A stretch of 64,000 nucleotides of DNA from Gordonia mangrovi (GCF_024734075.1 NZ_CP102850.1:2790001-2854000), one strand, 5' to 3'; positions 34,512-44,470 are shown, counted from the stretch's first letter. Program-made: numbers and translations. The notes: generated by a model not told the origin, from the sequence alone.

Positions 34512-37500
34512 TCAGCTCTCGGAGCGGCTGTTCTCCGACCGACTGCGGCGAAGCAGTTCCTGCACGCTGATCTGTGCGCCGTCACCCTCGTTGTCGGAGC
34601 GGGCGTGGCGATCCGTCGCACGGCGACGCCCCTCGCCGCCATCGGCCGGATCGGGTGGTGCCGAGCGCCCCGGACTCTGCTGATCTGCGGTCAACGACGG
34701 GGTTCCGTTGCTGAGACCGCGATCCATCGGGGAGTCCGCCGAGCGCTGCGACCGTGACGTGCGGCGTTGCGCTTCGGGGCTCAGCGATGCAGCCAACGGG
34801 CGCTTGCCGGTGCTGTCGAGCGCCGGACGCCGGCCGAGTGCCGAATCGGCCGGCGGACCGCCTGCAGGGCGCGCCGGCGCGGCGGGCGGCGCCGGCGGTG
34901 TGGCGGGTCGTGGCGGTTGTGGCGGCGCGGGCGGTGTCGCCGGCTCGGACATCGCCGCCTGCGGTGACACAGCTCCGGCGGGCGCGGATGCTGCGGGCTC
35001 GTCGTTGCCGAGACGGATACCGCCGGCGCCCAGGCTCCAGCCGCCGGTGTCCGGACCGTTCGAGCGAGACCGTCCCGCCCGGGAAAAGGTGGGCGTGACA
35101 CGCGCGGGTGCCGATTCCACCGGCGCCTGCGGCAGCCGGCCACCCGGCGCCGGCTGCGGTGCAGCGGTGTTCGGGGAACGTCGAGGTGGCTGACGATCCG
35201 GCGCCGGCCGGGGTGCCGTACGAGCGGGGCCGCGGGTCGCCGTCCCGGTCGCGGCGGCAGCCGGAACCCCGATGTCGCCGCGGGCGGAACGCGGGGCCGC
35301 GCGCATCGTGGAGGTGGGTGCCTCGGCGACGATGGTGCCGGCCGAGCGGACCCGGGCGGCGGCCGCCTGATCGCGCATCTCGTCGGGCTCGTCGTCGAGG
35401 ACCGTCTCGCCGAGGCCGATCTTCTGCTGCATCACCCGCATCCAGCGCGGCGCCCACCAGCAGTCGTCGCCGAGCATCTTCATCACCGACGGCACCAGCA
35501 GCATGCGGATGATCGTGGCGTCGAGGATCAGCGCGGCGATCATGCCGTAGGCGATGTACTTCATCATCACGATCTCGGACAGGCCGAACGCGCCGGTGAC
35601 CACCACCAGGATCGCTGCGGCCGCGGTGATGATGCGGCCGGTGTAGGCGGTACCCACCCGGACGGCCTCGGTGGTGGTCGCGCCCTTCTGCCTCGCTTCG
35701 ACCATGCGCGACAACAGGAATATCTCGTAGTCGGTGGACAGGCCGAAGATGATCGCGATGATCAGCACCAGCACCGCGGCGAACAGCGGGCCCGGCGTGA
35801 AGTTGGCCAGCGCGGCGCCGTGGCCGTCGACGAAGACGAAGGTCAGGATGCCCAGCGTCGCGCCGAGACCCAACGCGGTCATCAGCGCCGCCTTGATCGG
35901 CAGCACCAGCGAGCCGAACGCCAGGAACATCAGGAATCCGGTCACCAGCACCAGCAGCACGGCCATGATCGGCAATCGCGACATCAGCGCATCGATCGAA
36001 TCCTGGGTCAGTGTCGGGGTGCCGGCCACCCACATCGTGAGGCCCTGGGTGTCGATGGCACGCAGATCCTCGATGGCCGGCGCGGCGGTGGTGCGGTCGA
36101 CCAGGCCGGCCGACATCTGGATGATCTGCGGGCCGTTGTCACCGTATTGGCCGGTGAGCGCGCCGCCGTCGGACGACGGGCTGAAGTCCTTGGTGAAGCC
36201 GGGGATCTGATTGGCCTCGTCGGCGATCTGCTGGATCTTCGCGCCGCTCGCGCTGTCGTTCGGATCGTAGGCCACGACCAGCTTGATCTCTTCGGTCCGC
36301 TCGGTGGGGAAGTACTCGTCGAAGTTCTCCTGCGCGACCCGATTCGGATTGTCCGGCGGCAGGTAGGCCTCGCTGATGCCGCCGAACTTGATCCCGCCGA
36401 ACGGGATGGTCAACACCAACAGCAGCAGCACCGTGGGGACCGCGGTGGCCACCGGATGCTGCATCACCCAGCCGGCCAGACGACCCCAGAAGCCGTTCTC
36501 GACTTCTTCCTTGGTCTTGGTGCGGCGCAGGAACGGCAGGCCCAGCGCGTCGATGCGCGGGCCGAGGATGGCGAGAATCGCCGGCAGCACGGTGATCGAC
36601 AGGATCGCGGCCAGCGACACCGACGCGATGGCGCCGTACGCGACCGACTTGAGGAACCCCTGCGGCATGATCAGCAGACACGCCAGGGCCGCGACGATGA
36701 TGGTGGCCGAGAACACCACCGTCTGGCCCGAGGTCATGACGGTTCTGCGGACGGCGGCCTTGGTGGAGTACCCCTCGGCGAGTTCCTCGCGGAAACGGCT
36801 GACGATGAACAGGCCGTAGTCGATGGCGATGCCGAGGCCGATCAGCGTGACCACCGATTGGGCGAAGATGTTCAGCTCGGTGACCTGGGCGAGGATCTTC
36901 ATGATGCCGAGCGACCCGGCGATGGTGAGACCGCCGATGAGCACCGGCAGACACGCCGCGATCACCCCGCCGAAGATGAAGAACAGCATGATGGCCACCA
37001 ACGGCAGGGCGATCACCTCGGCGCGGTGGATGTCCTTGTCCATGCCGTCGGCCATGCTGCCCGCCACCGGTTGCAGCCCGGCGAGTTCGAAGTCGGTGCC
37101 CTCGAGATTGAATCTGGCGCCGATGTCGTCGAAGAACGGTTCGATGACCTGATAGTTGTTGAGGACGGTGGTGTCGTCGTCGCCCGTGACGCCGATGCTG
37201 ATGAACGCGTGCCGGCCGTCGTCGGTGAACGTCCGTTCCCGGATGGTGGCCTGGGCGGCCTGCGATGTCGCCGTCTGATCGCGCAGGTAGAACGGGTCGA
37301 TGATGCCCGGATCCTCGCGGTTGACGATGTCGCCGTGCTGGGCGATGAGGTCGTCGACGAAGTTCTCCACCTTCGCGCCGAATTCGGGGTCGTCGACGGT
37401 GGTGCCCTCGGGCGGAGTGATCAGCAGGATGACATCGGAACGGTGATCGCGGCCGAGCGCGGTGTCAGCGACCACCGATCCCTTGACCGACTCCGACGTC

Positions 37501-37637
37501 GGGTCGAACCACCCGCTCTGGCTGAGGTACTTGCCGAGGTCGAGGCCGTAGAGACCGAGACCGCCCATCAGGGCGATCAGGATCGCGATCACGGCGAAGC
37601 GCATTCGAAAGACGAATGTGCCGATGGCTCCGAACAC
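34512..37637 (-). CDS. mmpL3: MmpL3-type trehalose monomycolate transporter
   Basis: A 1041-residue RND transporter that carries trehalose monomycolate across the inner membrane for mycolate-layer assembly. Twelve helices in two halves, each after an extracytoplasmic domain. The proton-relay Asp-Tyr pairs are D273-Y274 (AIDYGLFIVSRFREEL) and D636-Y637 (STDYEIFLLSRM). After the last helix (about residue 745) there is a tail of nearly 300 residues rich in Pro, Ala and Arg, predicted disordered. The tail carries PPAPPQPPRPATPPAPPAAP-type stretches, longer than in M. tuberculosis (944 residues in all). Neighbours (NYN protein, trmB, Rv0209/0210-like, pckG) match the mmpL3 locus. Essential in relatives. 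Confidence 0.94.
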   Translation of the reverse strand: MFGAIGTFVFRMRFAVIAILIALMGGLGLYGLDLGKYLSQSGWFDPTSESVKGSVVADTALGRDHRSDVILLITPPEGTTVDDPEFGAKVENFVDDLIAQHGDIVNREDPGIIDPFYLRDQTATSQAAQATIRERTFTDDGRHAFISIGVTGDDDTTVLNNYQVIEPFFDDIGARFNLEGTDFELAGLQPVAGSMADGMDKDIHRAEVIALPLVAIMLFFIFGGVIAACLPVLIGGLTIAGSLGIMKILAQVTELNIFAQSVVTLIGLGIAIDYGLFIVSRFREELAEGYSTKAAVRRTVMTSGQTVVFSATIIVAALACLLIMPQGFLKSVAYGAIASVSLAAILSITVLPAILAILGPRIDALGLPFLRRTKTKEEVENGFWGRLAGWVMQHPVATAVPTVLLLLVLTIPFGGIKFGGISEAYLPPDNPNRVAQENFDEYFPTERTEEIKLVVAYDPNDSASGAKIQQIADEANQIPGFTKDFSPSSDGGALTGQYGDNGPQIIQMSAGLVDRTTAAPAIEDLRAIDTQGLTMWVAGTPTLTQDSIDALMSRLPIMAVLLVLVTGFLMFLAFGSLVLPIKAALMTALGLGATLGILTFVFVDGHGAALANFTPGPLFAAVLVLIIAIIFGLSTDYEIFLLSRMVEARQKGATTTEAVRVGTAYTGRIITAAAAILVVVTGAFGLSEIVMMKYIAYGMIAALILDATIIRMLLVPSVMKMLGDDCWWAPRWMRVMQQKIGLGETVLDDEPDEMRDQAAAARVRSAGTIVAEAPTSTMRAAPRSARGDIGVPAAAATGTATRGPARTAPRPAPDRQPPRRSPNTAAPQPAPGGRLPQAPVESAPARVTPTFSRAGRSRSNGPDTGGWSLGAGGIRLGNDEPAASAPAGAVSPQAAMSEPATPPAPPQPPRPATPPAPPAAPARPAGGPPADSALGRRPALDSTGKRPLAASLSPEAQRRTSRSQRSADSPMDRGLSNGTPSLTADQQSPGRSAPPDPADGGEGRRRATDRHARSDNEGDGAQISVQELLRRSRSENSRSES

Positions 37638-37756
37638 GCCTCGTTCCTTTCTCGGTCGTGCCTGGCCGGACGTCTACCGGCGGAAGTTCTACAGGCGGGA
37701 TTGTGGCAAGCGGTCCTGAGGGATCCCTGAGTCGGCCGCGGCGACCACGGCCGTGA

Positions 37757-38500
37757 TCAGTGCAGCAGCGCTTGCAGCGGCCGGAACGGTGTGAGCCACG
37801 CCCCATCGTCGGGCAACGAGTCGAGGCCGATGCGCGGCAACGGCTCGCGGAACACCGCCGGGATGTCCTCCAGGTCGACGAACTCCAACTCCTCGGTGGT
37901 CAGGGCCCAGCTGGCATGCTCGCGGAACCCGATCACCGTGACCGGGATGCCGTCGGCGGCCACCTCGAGCAGCGGCTCCCGAAACGCCTGGCCGTCGGCC
38001 GAGGCAACGATGAGCCCAGCTAGTCCCACAGTGTGCCTGCGAAGTGCGATGTGGTCGAGCATGTCGCTGTCCACATCGCTGTCGTCGGCGAGTTTGGGCT
38101 TCGCGAACACCGCATAGCCGACGTTGCGCAGCGCATCGACCCAGGGCCGCACGACGTCGGCGCTGCCCGGGACGATGTTGGTGAACACGGTCGCCTCGGG
38201 CTCGACCGTCGTCGCGGCGTCTCGGGTGGCGGAGATGTCGGCGGTGCGTTGCAGCAGCCAGCGGCCCAACGCGTCGAACCGCGGGCGGTGGGCCGCGGTC
38301 GGGCGGCCACCGAGGATCGCGCCGAGTCCCATGTCCATGTTGGGTGCGTCCCAGACCAGCAGGACCCGGGGGGTGCCGCTCTGCCCGGAGATCGTATCGC
38401 CGAACCGGCTCGGCGCGGCCGTCTCCGACGACCCGGATTGTGGTGCTGACCCGGTGTTCCGCGATGGGGCGGGCTGGGTCGCGGTGACGTCGTCGCTCAT
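37757..38500 (-). CDS. NYN-domain protein (Rv0207c-like)
   Basis: A 247-residue protein with a PIN-like NYN fold: RVLLVWDAPNMDMGLGAIL holds the first acidic residue, ADDSDVDSDMLDHIA supplies further aspartates, and LIVASADGQAFREPL another, consistent with a metal-dependent nuclease site. The N-terminal 40 residues are Ser/Thr/Pro-rich and probably disordered. The ATG overlaps the trmB stop (ATGA). Its place between trmB and mmpL3 is conserved in mycobacteria, but its RNA substrate and any link to mycolate transport are unknown. Confidence 0.85.
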   Translation of the reverse strand: MSDDVTATQPAPSRNTGSAPQSGSSETAAPSRFGDTISGQSGTPRVLLVWDAPNMDMGLGAILGGRPTAAHRPRFDALGRWLLQRTADISATRDAATTVEPEATVFTNIVPGSADVVRPWVDALRNVGYAVFAKPKLADDSDVDSDMLDHIALRRHTVGLAGLIVASADGQAFREPLLEVAADGIPVTVIGFREHASWALTTEELEFVDLEDIPAVFREPLPRIGLDSLPDDGAWLTPFRPLQALLH

Positions 38501-39276
38501 GCTCCGCCGCTTTCGGTGGGTCGGGAAGTGGGTGGTTGGGGCCGAACATATACGAACTCGTTCACCTCGCGACCCTCTCGTTCGGCGCGCCCCTCGAATT
38601 TGGTGGTGGGACGGTCGAGCAGGATCGGTGCCCCGGTGGTCGCCTGGATGACGTGCGGGCGGTCGCGGCGCTGCGTCGCGAGGCGTTCGGCGATCCACTC
38701 CGCGTAGCCCGCATGATCGGTCGCGATGTGCAGCACTCCACCGGGCACCAGTCGGTCGGCCATCAACTCCAGCGTGCCGCTCTGGATGAGCCTGCGCTTG
38801 TGGTGGCGTGATTTCGGCCACGGATCGGGGAAGAACACCCGAATTCCGGTCAGCGACTCCGGACCCAGCAACTCGGTCAGCACCACCACCGCGTCGCCGC
38901 GCACCATCCGCACATTCGTCAGACCGCCGCGGTCGACGAGTCCCAGCAGCTGTGCGAGGCCCGGCTTGTAGACCTCCACCGCGAGGACGTCGACGTCGGG
39001 TTCCTCGGTCGCCATCGCCGCCGTCGAGATCCCCGTCCCGCTCCCGATCTCCAGCACGACCGGTGCGCTGCGGCCGAAGAACTGCGGCAGGTCCAGCGGC
39101 TCCTCGGGAACACGGTCGGCGCCGATCGCGAGGTCGCGGCCGAGCCGGGGCCACAGCTGCTCCCAGTTGCGTTGCTGACCCGTCGTCAGAGTGCCCCGAC
39201 GGAATCGGAAACTGGTCACCCGCGGGTACAGACGTGACTGATCGACGCTCTCGCTCACCCGTCCATCGTTGCGCAT
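38497..39276 (-). CDS. trmB: tRNA (guanine-N7-)-methyltransferase
   Basis: A 259-residue SAM-dependent methyltransferase making m7G46 in tRNA. SAM binds at VVLEIGSGTG; the family motif RVFFPDPWPKSRHHKRRL carries the tRNA-contact and catalytic residues, and the C-terminal TKFEGRAEREG segment is the TrmB signature. ATG 39276 is used; GTG 39258, six codons later, has a better ribosome site (GGACGG) and is a real alternative. Coupled to the NYN gene by a 4-base overlap. Confidence 0.93.
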   Translation of the reverse strand: MRNDGRVSESVDQSRLYPRVTSFRFRRGTLTTGQQRNWEQLWPRLGRDLAIGADRVPEEPLDLPQFFGRSAPVVLEIGSGTGISTAAMATEEPDVDVLAVEVYKPGLAQLLGLVDRGGLTNVRMVRGDAVVVLTELLGPESLTGIRVFFPDPWPKSRHHKRRLIQSGTLELMADRLVPGGVLHIATDHAGYAEWIAERLATQRRDRPHVIQATTGAPILLDRPTTKFEGRAEREGREVNEFVYVRPQPPTSRPTESGGA

Positions 39277-39378
39277 CGGGTGCGCTGCCGAACAGTCGAC
39301 ACCGCTTCTGCCCCGGTCAGCGGCCAATCCCGCGCTCCGGACACCGCGCCGATCCGATATACCGATAGATTGCCAGCC

Positions 39379-40233
39379 ATGGCGGTCGACCCGAGCACCA
39401 TGCCTGCGCAGGCGCCCGCCCGGCTCGCCGAGTCCGGGCGGCTCGCCGACGTCGTCGCACCCGACTCACCCGCCCGTGCGGAACTCGCCGACGCCGCGCG
39501 CCGCTATGCACGGCCGCTGCAGATCCACGTGAGTGGTCGCGTCGGCAGCGGGCGGGCGACCTGTGTGCGTGCGCTCGGTGAGCGCCTCTCGGTGGCCGCA
39601 TCCAGCGATCGTGATGATCGCGACGCCGATCTGTGGTTGCACGTCCTCACCGGCCCGCCGCGCGGCGCCGACACCGACATGCTGGCGCGGTTGCCGGCCG
39701 ACCGGACGATCGTGGTGCTCAACAAGGCGGACACCCACCGCGATCGGTTTGTCGCCGCCGAGGTCGCCGGCCGCTGCGCGGAGCAGATCGACCGGACGGT
39801 GATCCCGGTGTCGGCTCTGCTGGCGTGTACGGCGGTCACCGATGCCGAGCTCGGTTTCCTCCGCGGTCTGGCACGAGCCGGGGAGATGATGCCCGCGATG
39901 GCCGGGGCCTTTCTCACGGCAGGCCCGGATGACGAACGGTCGCTGCGTGCCGCCGTGCTGCGGCGGATCGATCGGGCCGGCATCGAGGTGGCGCTCGATC
40001 TGCTCGCGGCCGACCCCGACGACGCAGTGGACGCCGCGATGCTCGACCGCGAACTGTGGCAGCGCAGCGGCATCGACGACGTGATCACGCCCATCCGTGA
40101 ACGTGTCGGCGTGGTCCGGCGGTGGCGGCTGGCGGAGCTGCGTACCCGACTCGAGATCATCGCCGCACGAGGGCACGACCGTGACGCGGTGGAGCCGCTC
40201 CTGCGGCAACTCGCCGAGTCCGAGGCGGCATGA
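39379..40233 (+). CDS. GTPase-like protein (Rv0209-like), degenerate P-loop
   Basis: A 284-residue protein with GTPase landmarks: a P-loop-like GRVGSGRAT near residue 52 in which the conserved Lys is Arg, a G4 motif NKAD at about 118, and a G5-like PVSALLA. The rest is helical and charged. It is divergent from trmB and overlaps the next gene, also GTPase-like, by ATGA. The pair matches the position of Rv0209-Rv0210, which have no known function. A dynamin-like two-subunit arrangement is a possibility, by analogy with other bacterial paired GTPases. Confidence 0.7.
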   Translation: MAVDPSTMPAQAPARLAESGRLADVVAPDSPARAELADAARRYARPLQIHVSGRVGSGRATCVRALGERLSVAASSDRDDRDADLWLHVLTGPPRGADTDMLARLPADRTIVVLNKADTHRDRFVAAEVAGRCAEQIDRTVIPVSALLACTAVTDAELGFLRGLARAGEMMPAMAGAFLTAGPDDERSLRAAVLRRIDRAGIEVALDLLAADPDDAVDAAMLDRELWQRSGIDDVITPIRERVGVVRRWRLAELRTRLEIIAARGHDRDAVEPLLRQLAESEAA

Positions 40234-41708
40234 TGGCCGTGCCGGGTGCCGCCGTCACCGATGTGGCGGCCGCGGTGGCCGAACTGACCGGCGTCGACCC
40301 CGCGCCGACCATCGGCGGAGGCACCGACATCGCGGTGTTCGGCATCGGCGGGACCGGGGTGTCGAGCCTGCTCGAGGCCTGTCGTCGCACCGAACCCGGT
40401 ATCCGGATGGAGCGCGGCCGATGGGGGGCACGCGCCGACGACGCGGCGGTGGGCGCCGCCCTGCTGGTGGTCGACCCGACGTCGTCGGTGGGCGCCGAGG
40501 AACGCGCCGCGGCCGACGAACTGCGCCGACGGTTCGGGATCGTCGCGTTGGTCTGCACCAAGATCGACGCATTCTGGGAGTGGCCGCGCATCCTGCGGGC
40601 GCACCGCGCCACACTCGATCCGCGCGAGGAGCTACCGGTCTTCGCCGTGTCGTCGACCCTCGCGCTGGCCGGGACGGCGACGGAGTCGGGCGTCGACGGG
40701 CTGCTCGCATGGGCGGCCGACGAGGTGTCGGCCCCCGCCGACGAGCGTCGCGAACGCGCCCGGACCGGTGCCGCGCTGGCCGCGCTGGGGCAGCTGGAGG
40801 ACGAGCTGGTTGCCGCCGGGGCGCGTCGAGACGACGACCCCGACGAGCTGGCCGCGCGCCGTCGGGCGGTGCTGGAGTCGCGGGACCGCGGGCGCGCCGA
40901 CCGGCTGGTGGCGGTGCGCACCGGGCTCGCCCGGGCACGTAGCGAGACGTTCGCCGACATCGCCGGCGCCACCCGGGCGCTCGCCGCGGAGGCGACCGCC
41001 CGGTCGGCCGGGTTGTCCGCACGTGGCCGCGAGGACTTCGCCCGCTGGTTGACCGAGCAGACCGTGGCGCTGCGCGCCCGTGTCGACGAGGCCACCGACC
41101 AGCGTCTCGACGAGGTGGAGGCCGCTGCGCTGCTCGGCATCGATGCGGCCGCACCGCACCCCGGGCCTCTCGGCGCCGACGACGTCGGGCCGCCGTTCGA
41201 CAGACCACTGCCCCCGCTCCGCCGCAGCGGCGAGGACCTGCTGGTCGTGCTCATCGGTGCGTCCAGCGGACTCGGGCTCGGCCGACTCATCGTCGCACCG
41301 ATGGCCTCGGTGCAGACTCTGCAGTGGGTGAGCATGCCGCTGACGCTGGCACTGGGTGTCGTGGCCGCAGTGCTGGTCATCCGCGTCCGACGCTCTGCCG
41401 CGGTGCGGGCCGAGTTGCGCACCTGGAGCAGCGACGTGCTCACCGAGACGCGAGGGCGACTCGAGCACCGGGTCGGTACGCGGGTGGCCGCGGCCGAGTC
41501 ACACCTGGTCAGTCAGGTCACCCGGTTCCACGAGCGTCGCGCCCGGCAGGCGACCGCCGACGTCGCGGTGATCGACGATCAACTGCGGGCACTGCGCTCC
41601 GGGGCCGCCCGGCAGCCCGCCCGTGATCGGCTCGCCCGGGTGCGGGCGCTGCGCACCGAGCTCATTCGCACCGCAGCGGGCCGGCGACCATCAGCCGAGC
41701 CCGGATAA
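40230..41708 (+). CDS. GTPase-like membrane protein (Rv0210-like)
   Basis: A 492-residue protein whose N-terminal domain holds a degenerate P-loop (GIGGTGVSS), a G4-like CTKID and a G5-like VSSTLAL. A long helical Arg/Ala/Glu-rich middle is followed by two close membrane helices (LLVVLIGASSGLGLG and LTLALGVVAAVLVI) and a charged helical tail. A G domain, helical stalk and membrane hairpin is the plan of bacterial dynamin-like proteins, but the nucleotide motifs are weak. The first ATG overlaps the preceding stop. Together the two proteins may act on the envelope next to MmpL3; that is inference. Confidence 0.7.
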   Translation: MMAVPGAAVTDVAAAVAELTGVDPAPTIGGGTDIAVFGIGGTGVSSLLEACRRTEPGIRMERGRWGARADDAAVGAALLVVDPTSSVGAEERAAADELRRRFGIVALVCTKIDAFWEWPRILRAHRATLDPREELPVFAVSSTLALAGTATESGVDGLLAWAADEVSAPADERRERARTGAALAALGQLEDELVAAGARRDDDPDELAARRRAVLESRDRGRADRLVAVRTGLARARSETFADIAGATRALAAEATARSAGLSARGREDFARWLTEQTVALRARVDEATDQRLDEVEAAALLGIDAAAPHPGPLGADDVGPPFDRPLPPLRRSGEDLLVVLIGASSGLGLGRLIVAPMASVQTLQWVSMPLTLALGVVAAVLVIRVRRSAAVRAELRTWSSDVLTETRGRLEHRVGTRVAAAESHLVSQVTRFHERRARQATADVAVIDDQLRALRSGAARQPARDRLARVRALRTELIRTAAGRRPSAEPG

Positions 41709-41901
41709 CCGGGGGTGGTCCTCCGCAGATCAGTTCGTCCGCTCGCAATCATCGGGGACTATGACGAGACCGGGCGGAGGAACCGGGGTGTCGATCGGGC
41801 CGTGTCGCCGTCGTCCCGGATCTCGATGGAACCGATCGGCCGCCTCGCGCGTCTTATCATCACGGTGGTGTGCGGACGCGGCATCGACGAGGGGAGTGCG
41901 G

Positions 41902-42300
41902 ATGGACATGTCATTTCTGGGTGGTGACCCACTCGGCGACGAACCGTTCGACAGTCACGGGTCGGTGAGTCCGGACGGGATTGCCGCGACGGGCCGCCAC
42001 GACGCCGGCGCCGTGTTCGAGCATCCGGACGCTTCGTCGGGACCCGAGGATCACCTGTGGATGCATTCCGACGGTCGAATCTGGGACCTCGGGCCGGCCG
42101 ATGTCGACACCGATGACGACGGCGTGCCCGATTCGCTCACCCGCACCGGTGACGGCGGGCTCGCGGTGTACACCGACAGCGATCGCGACGGTCAGGTCGA
42201 CAAGATCACCGAGGTCGACGGGGAAGGGGCATTCTCGTCTCGGGTGCTGGACCCCGGTAGCGGCACCTGGGTGGCCACCGACACGGGACGATTGGGCTGA
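41902..42300 (+). CDS. DUF6802-type protein with Asp-rich calcium-binding-like repeats
   Basis: A 132-residue acidic protein without signal peptide. Two D-x-D-x-D-G loops, DVDTDDDGVPDS and DSDRDGQVDK, resemble EF-hand or thrombospondin type-3 calcium loops. The family is known mainly in Mycobacteriales as DUF6802, without assigned function. A GAGGGGAGTG ribosome site precedes ATG 41902; a second ATG lies two codons on. The 193 bases upstream hold no gene that I can support. Confidence 0.75.
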   Translation: MDMSFLGGDPLGDEPFDSHGSVSPDGIAATGRHDAGAVFEHPDASSGPEDHLWMHSDGRIWDLGPADVDTDDDGVPDSLTRTGDGGLAVYTDSDRDGQVDKITEVDGEGAFSSRVLDPGSGTWVATDTGRLG

Positions 42301-42465
42301 ACCGAACGCACGCCCGCGGATATGTCAATGATCGATGTCATGGTGTGGGATTTGCCGCATCTGGATCACCCCGGTACCTAGCGGGCGCTCGGTGAACGTA
42401 TCCTGTGGTGACGACGACATCGCGACGGCTGTGCATCGCGCCGTCACCTCGGAGGAGAACCGACA

Positions 42466-44292
42466 ATGACCTCAGCCACCATTCCAGGCCTGGATCCGAA
42501 CACCGCCCCGACAAAACACGCCGGACTGCTGGCGTGGGTCGCCGAGGTAGCGGAACTGACGCAGCCGGAACGGGTGGTGTGGGCCGACGGAACTGACGAG
42601 GAGTGGCAGCGGCTGAGCGAGCAGCTCGTCGAAGCCGGCACGTTCGAGCGGCTCAACGACGACAAGAAGCCGAACTCCTTCCTGGCCAAGTCGGATCCCG
42701 CGGATGTCGCGCGCGTGGAATCGCGGACCTTCATCTGTTCGGCCGATCCCGCCGACGCCGGTCCCACCAACAACTGGGTCGACCCGGCCGAGATGCGCGC
42801 CACCATGACCGACCTCTACCGCGGCAGCATGCGGGGCCGCACGATGTTCGTCATCCCGTTCTGCATGGGGCCGCTGGGTTCGGACGACCCGAAGCTGGGC
42901 GTCGAGCTCACCGATTCCGAATACGTCGTGCTGTCGATGAAGATCATGACCCGAATGGGGCGTGAGGTGCTCGACGTCCTCGGTGACGACGGGTTCTTTG
43001 TCAAGTGTCTGCACTCGGTGGGTGCGCCGCTGGAGCCGGGGCAGGCCGACGTCCCCTGGCCCTGCAACTCCGAGAAGTACATCACCCACTTCCCGGAGAC
43101 CCGCGAGATCTGGTCGTTCGGTTCCGGATACGGCGGCAACGCCCTGCTCGGCAAGAAGTGCTACGCGCTGCGCATCGCCTCGGTGATCGCGCGCGACGAG
43201 GGCTGGATGGCCGAACACATGCTGATCCTGAAACTGACCAGCCCGCAGGACAAGGTCTACTACGTCGCCGCCGCCTTCCCCAGCGCCTGCGGCAAGACCA
43301 ACCTCGCGATGATTCAGCCCACCATCCCGGGCTGGAAGGCCGAGACCGTGGGTGACGACATCGCCTGGATGCGATTCGGTGACGACGGCCGCCTCTACGC
43401 GATCAACCCGGAGTTCGGCTTCTTCGGCGTCGCGCCCGGCACCAGCGACGACTCCAACCCCAACGCGATGCGCACCATCGAGCAGGGGAACACCATCTAC
43501 ACCAATGTCGCCGAGACCGACGACGGCGACATCTGGTGGGAGGGCATCGGTGGCGAGACCCCGGCCCACCTGACCGACTGGCTTGGTGAGGACTGGACAC
43601 CGGAATCCGACCACAAGGCCGCGCACCCCAACTCGCGGTACTGCACACCCATCTCGCAGTGCCCGTCGCTGGCCGAGGAATGGGACGACCCGAAGGGTGT
43701 GCCGATCTCGGCGATCCTCTTCGGCGGTCGCCGCAAGACCACCGTGCCCCTGGTGACCGAGGCCCACGACTGGCAGACCGGTGTGTTCATGGGTGCCACC
43801 GTCGGCTCCGAGCAGACCGCTGCCGCCGAGGGCAAGGTGGGAACCGTGCGGCGCGACCCGATGGCCATGCTCCCGTTCATCGGCTACCACGTGGGCGACT
43901 ACCTTCAGCACTGGCTCGACCTGGGCAAGAACGCCGACGCCACCAAGCTGCCAAAGGTGTTCTACGTCAACTGGTTCCGTCGCGGCGACGACAAGCGCTT
44001 CCTCTGGCCCGGGTTCGGCGAGAACAGCCGCGTGCTCAAGTGGATCATCGGTCGCATCGAGGGTGAGTCCGAAGGCGTCCAGACGCCCATCGGGGTCGTC
44101 GCCAAGCCCGAGGAGATCGACGTCAGCGGTCTCGATGTGTCCTCCGAGGATCTCGCCGAGGCGCTCGAGTTCAACGCCGACGAGTGGCGTCAGGAGATCC
44201 CGCTGATCGAGGAGCTGTTCGACTTCGTCGGCGACAAGCTCCCGAGCTCGCTGCGTGACGAGTTGGATCACCTGAAGCAGCGCTTGGCCTGA
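42466..44292 (+). CDS. pckG: Phosphoenolpyruvate carboxykinase (GTP)
   Basis: A 608-residue GTP-dependent PEPCK converting oxaloacetate and GTP to PEP, CO2 and GDP, the entry to gluconeogenesis when cells grow on fatty acids or steroids. The kinase-1a loop FPSACGKTN at 271-279 has the hyper-reactive cysteine C275 and lysine K277. The oxaloacetate-binding region [15 protein letters not shown] and kinase-2-like [10 protein letters not shown] are intact. A GGAGGAGA ribosome site precedes the start. Position after the Rv0209/0210-like pair matches M. tuberculosis pckA (Rv0211). Confidence 0.97.
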   Translation: MTSATIPGLDPNTAPTKHAGLLAWVAEVAELTQPERVVWADGTDEEWQRLSEQLVEAGTFERLNDDKKPNSFLAKSDPADVARVESRTFICSADPADAGPTNNWVDPAEMRATMTDLYRGSMRGRTMFVIPFCMGPLGSDDPKLGVELTDSEYVVLSMKIMTRMGREVLDVLGDDGFFVKCLHSVGAPLEPGQADVPWPCNSEKYITHFPETREIWSFGSGYGGNALLGKKCYALRIASVIARDEGWMAEHMLILKLTSPQDKVYYVAAAFPSACGKTNLAMIQPTIPGWKAETVGDDIAWMRFGDDGRLYAINPEFGFFGVAPGTSDDSNPNAMRTIEQGNTIYTNVAETDDGDIWWEGIGGETPAHLTDWLGEDWTPESDHKAAHPNSRYCTPISQCPSLAEEWDDPKGVPISAILFGGRRKTTVPLVTEAHDWQTGVFMGATVGSEQTAAAEGKVGTVRRDPMAMLPFIGYHVGDYLQHWLDLGKNADATKLPKVFYVNWFRRGDDKRFLWPGFGENSRVLKWIIGRIEGESEGVQTPIGVVAKPEEIDVSGLDVSSEDLAEALEFNADEWRQEIPLIEELFDFVGDKLPSSLRDELDHLKQRLA

Positions 44293-44355
44293 CGCAACTT
44301 ATCGCCCAGCGCAGGCCACCCTCCCAGCGCAAGCGACGGAGGCCGACCACCTTCG

Positions 44356-44470
44356 CGCCGAGAGAACCCCAAAAAGCGCCGAGAGAACCCAGAATTTCGT
44401 CGAGAGAATCCGGCTGCGTGAGTGGCTGGGTTCTCTCGACGCTTTTTGCGGTTCTCTCGGCCTCCGTGGG
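44356..44470. repeat. 21-bp repeat family in inverted arrangement after pckG
   Basis: Three units on the minus strand start at 44356, 44377 and 44398 (CGCCGAGAGAACC and variants, 21-base period). Two opposing units start at 44429 and 44450 (GGTTCTCTCGRCG, same period). Together they can fold into a long stem after pckG and may terminate transcription. The unit is the same as in the tandem array at 25385-25489. The rest of the gap up to 44552 shows nothing else. Confidence 0.85.

Noticed and set aside
42472..44271. A 599-codon open frame on the minus strand opposite pckG
   Set aside because: Low-complexity Val/Gly/Asp composition mirroring third-position GC bias of pckG; no recognisable domain.
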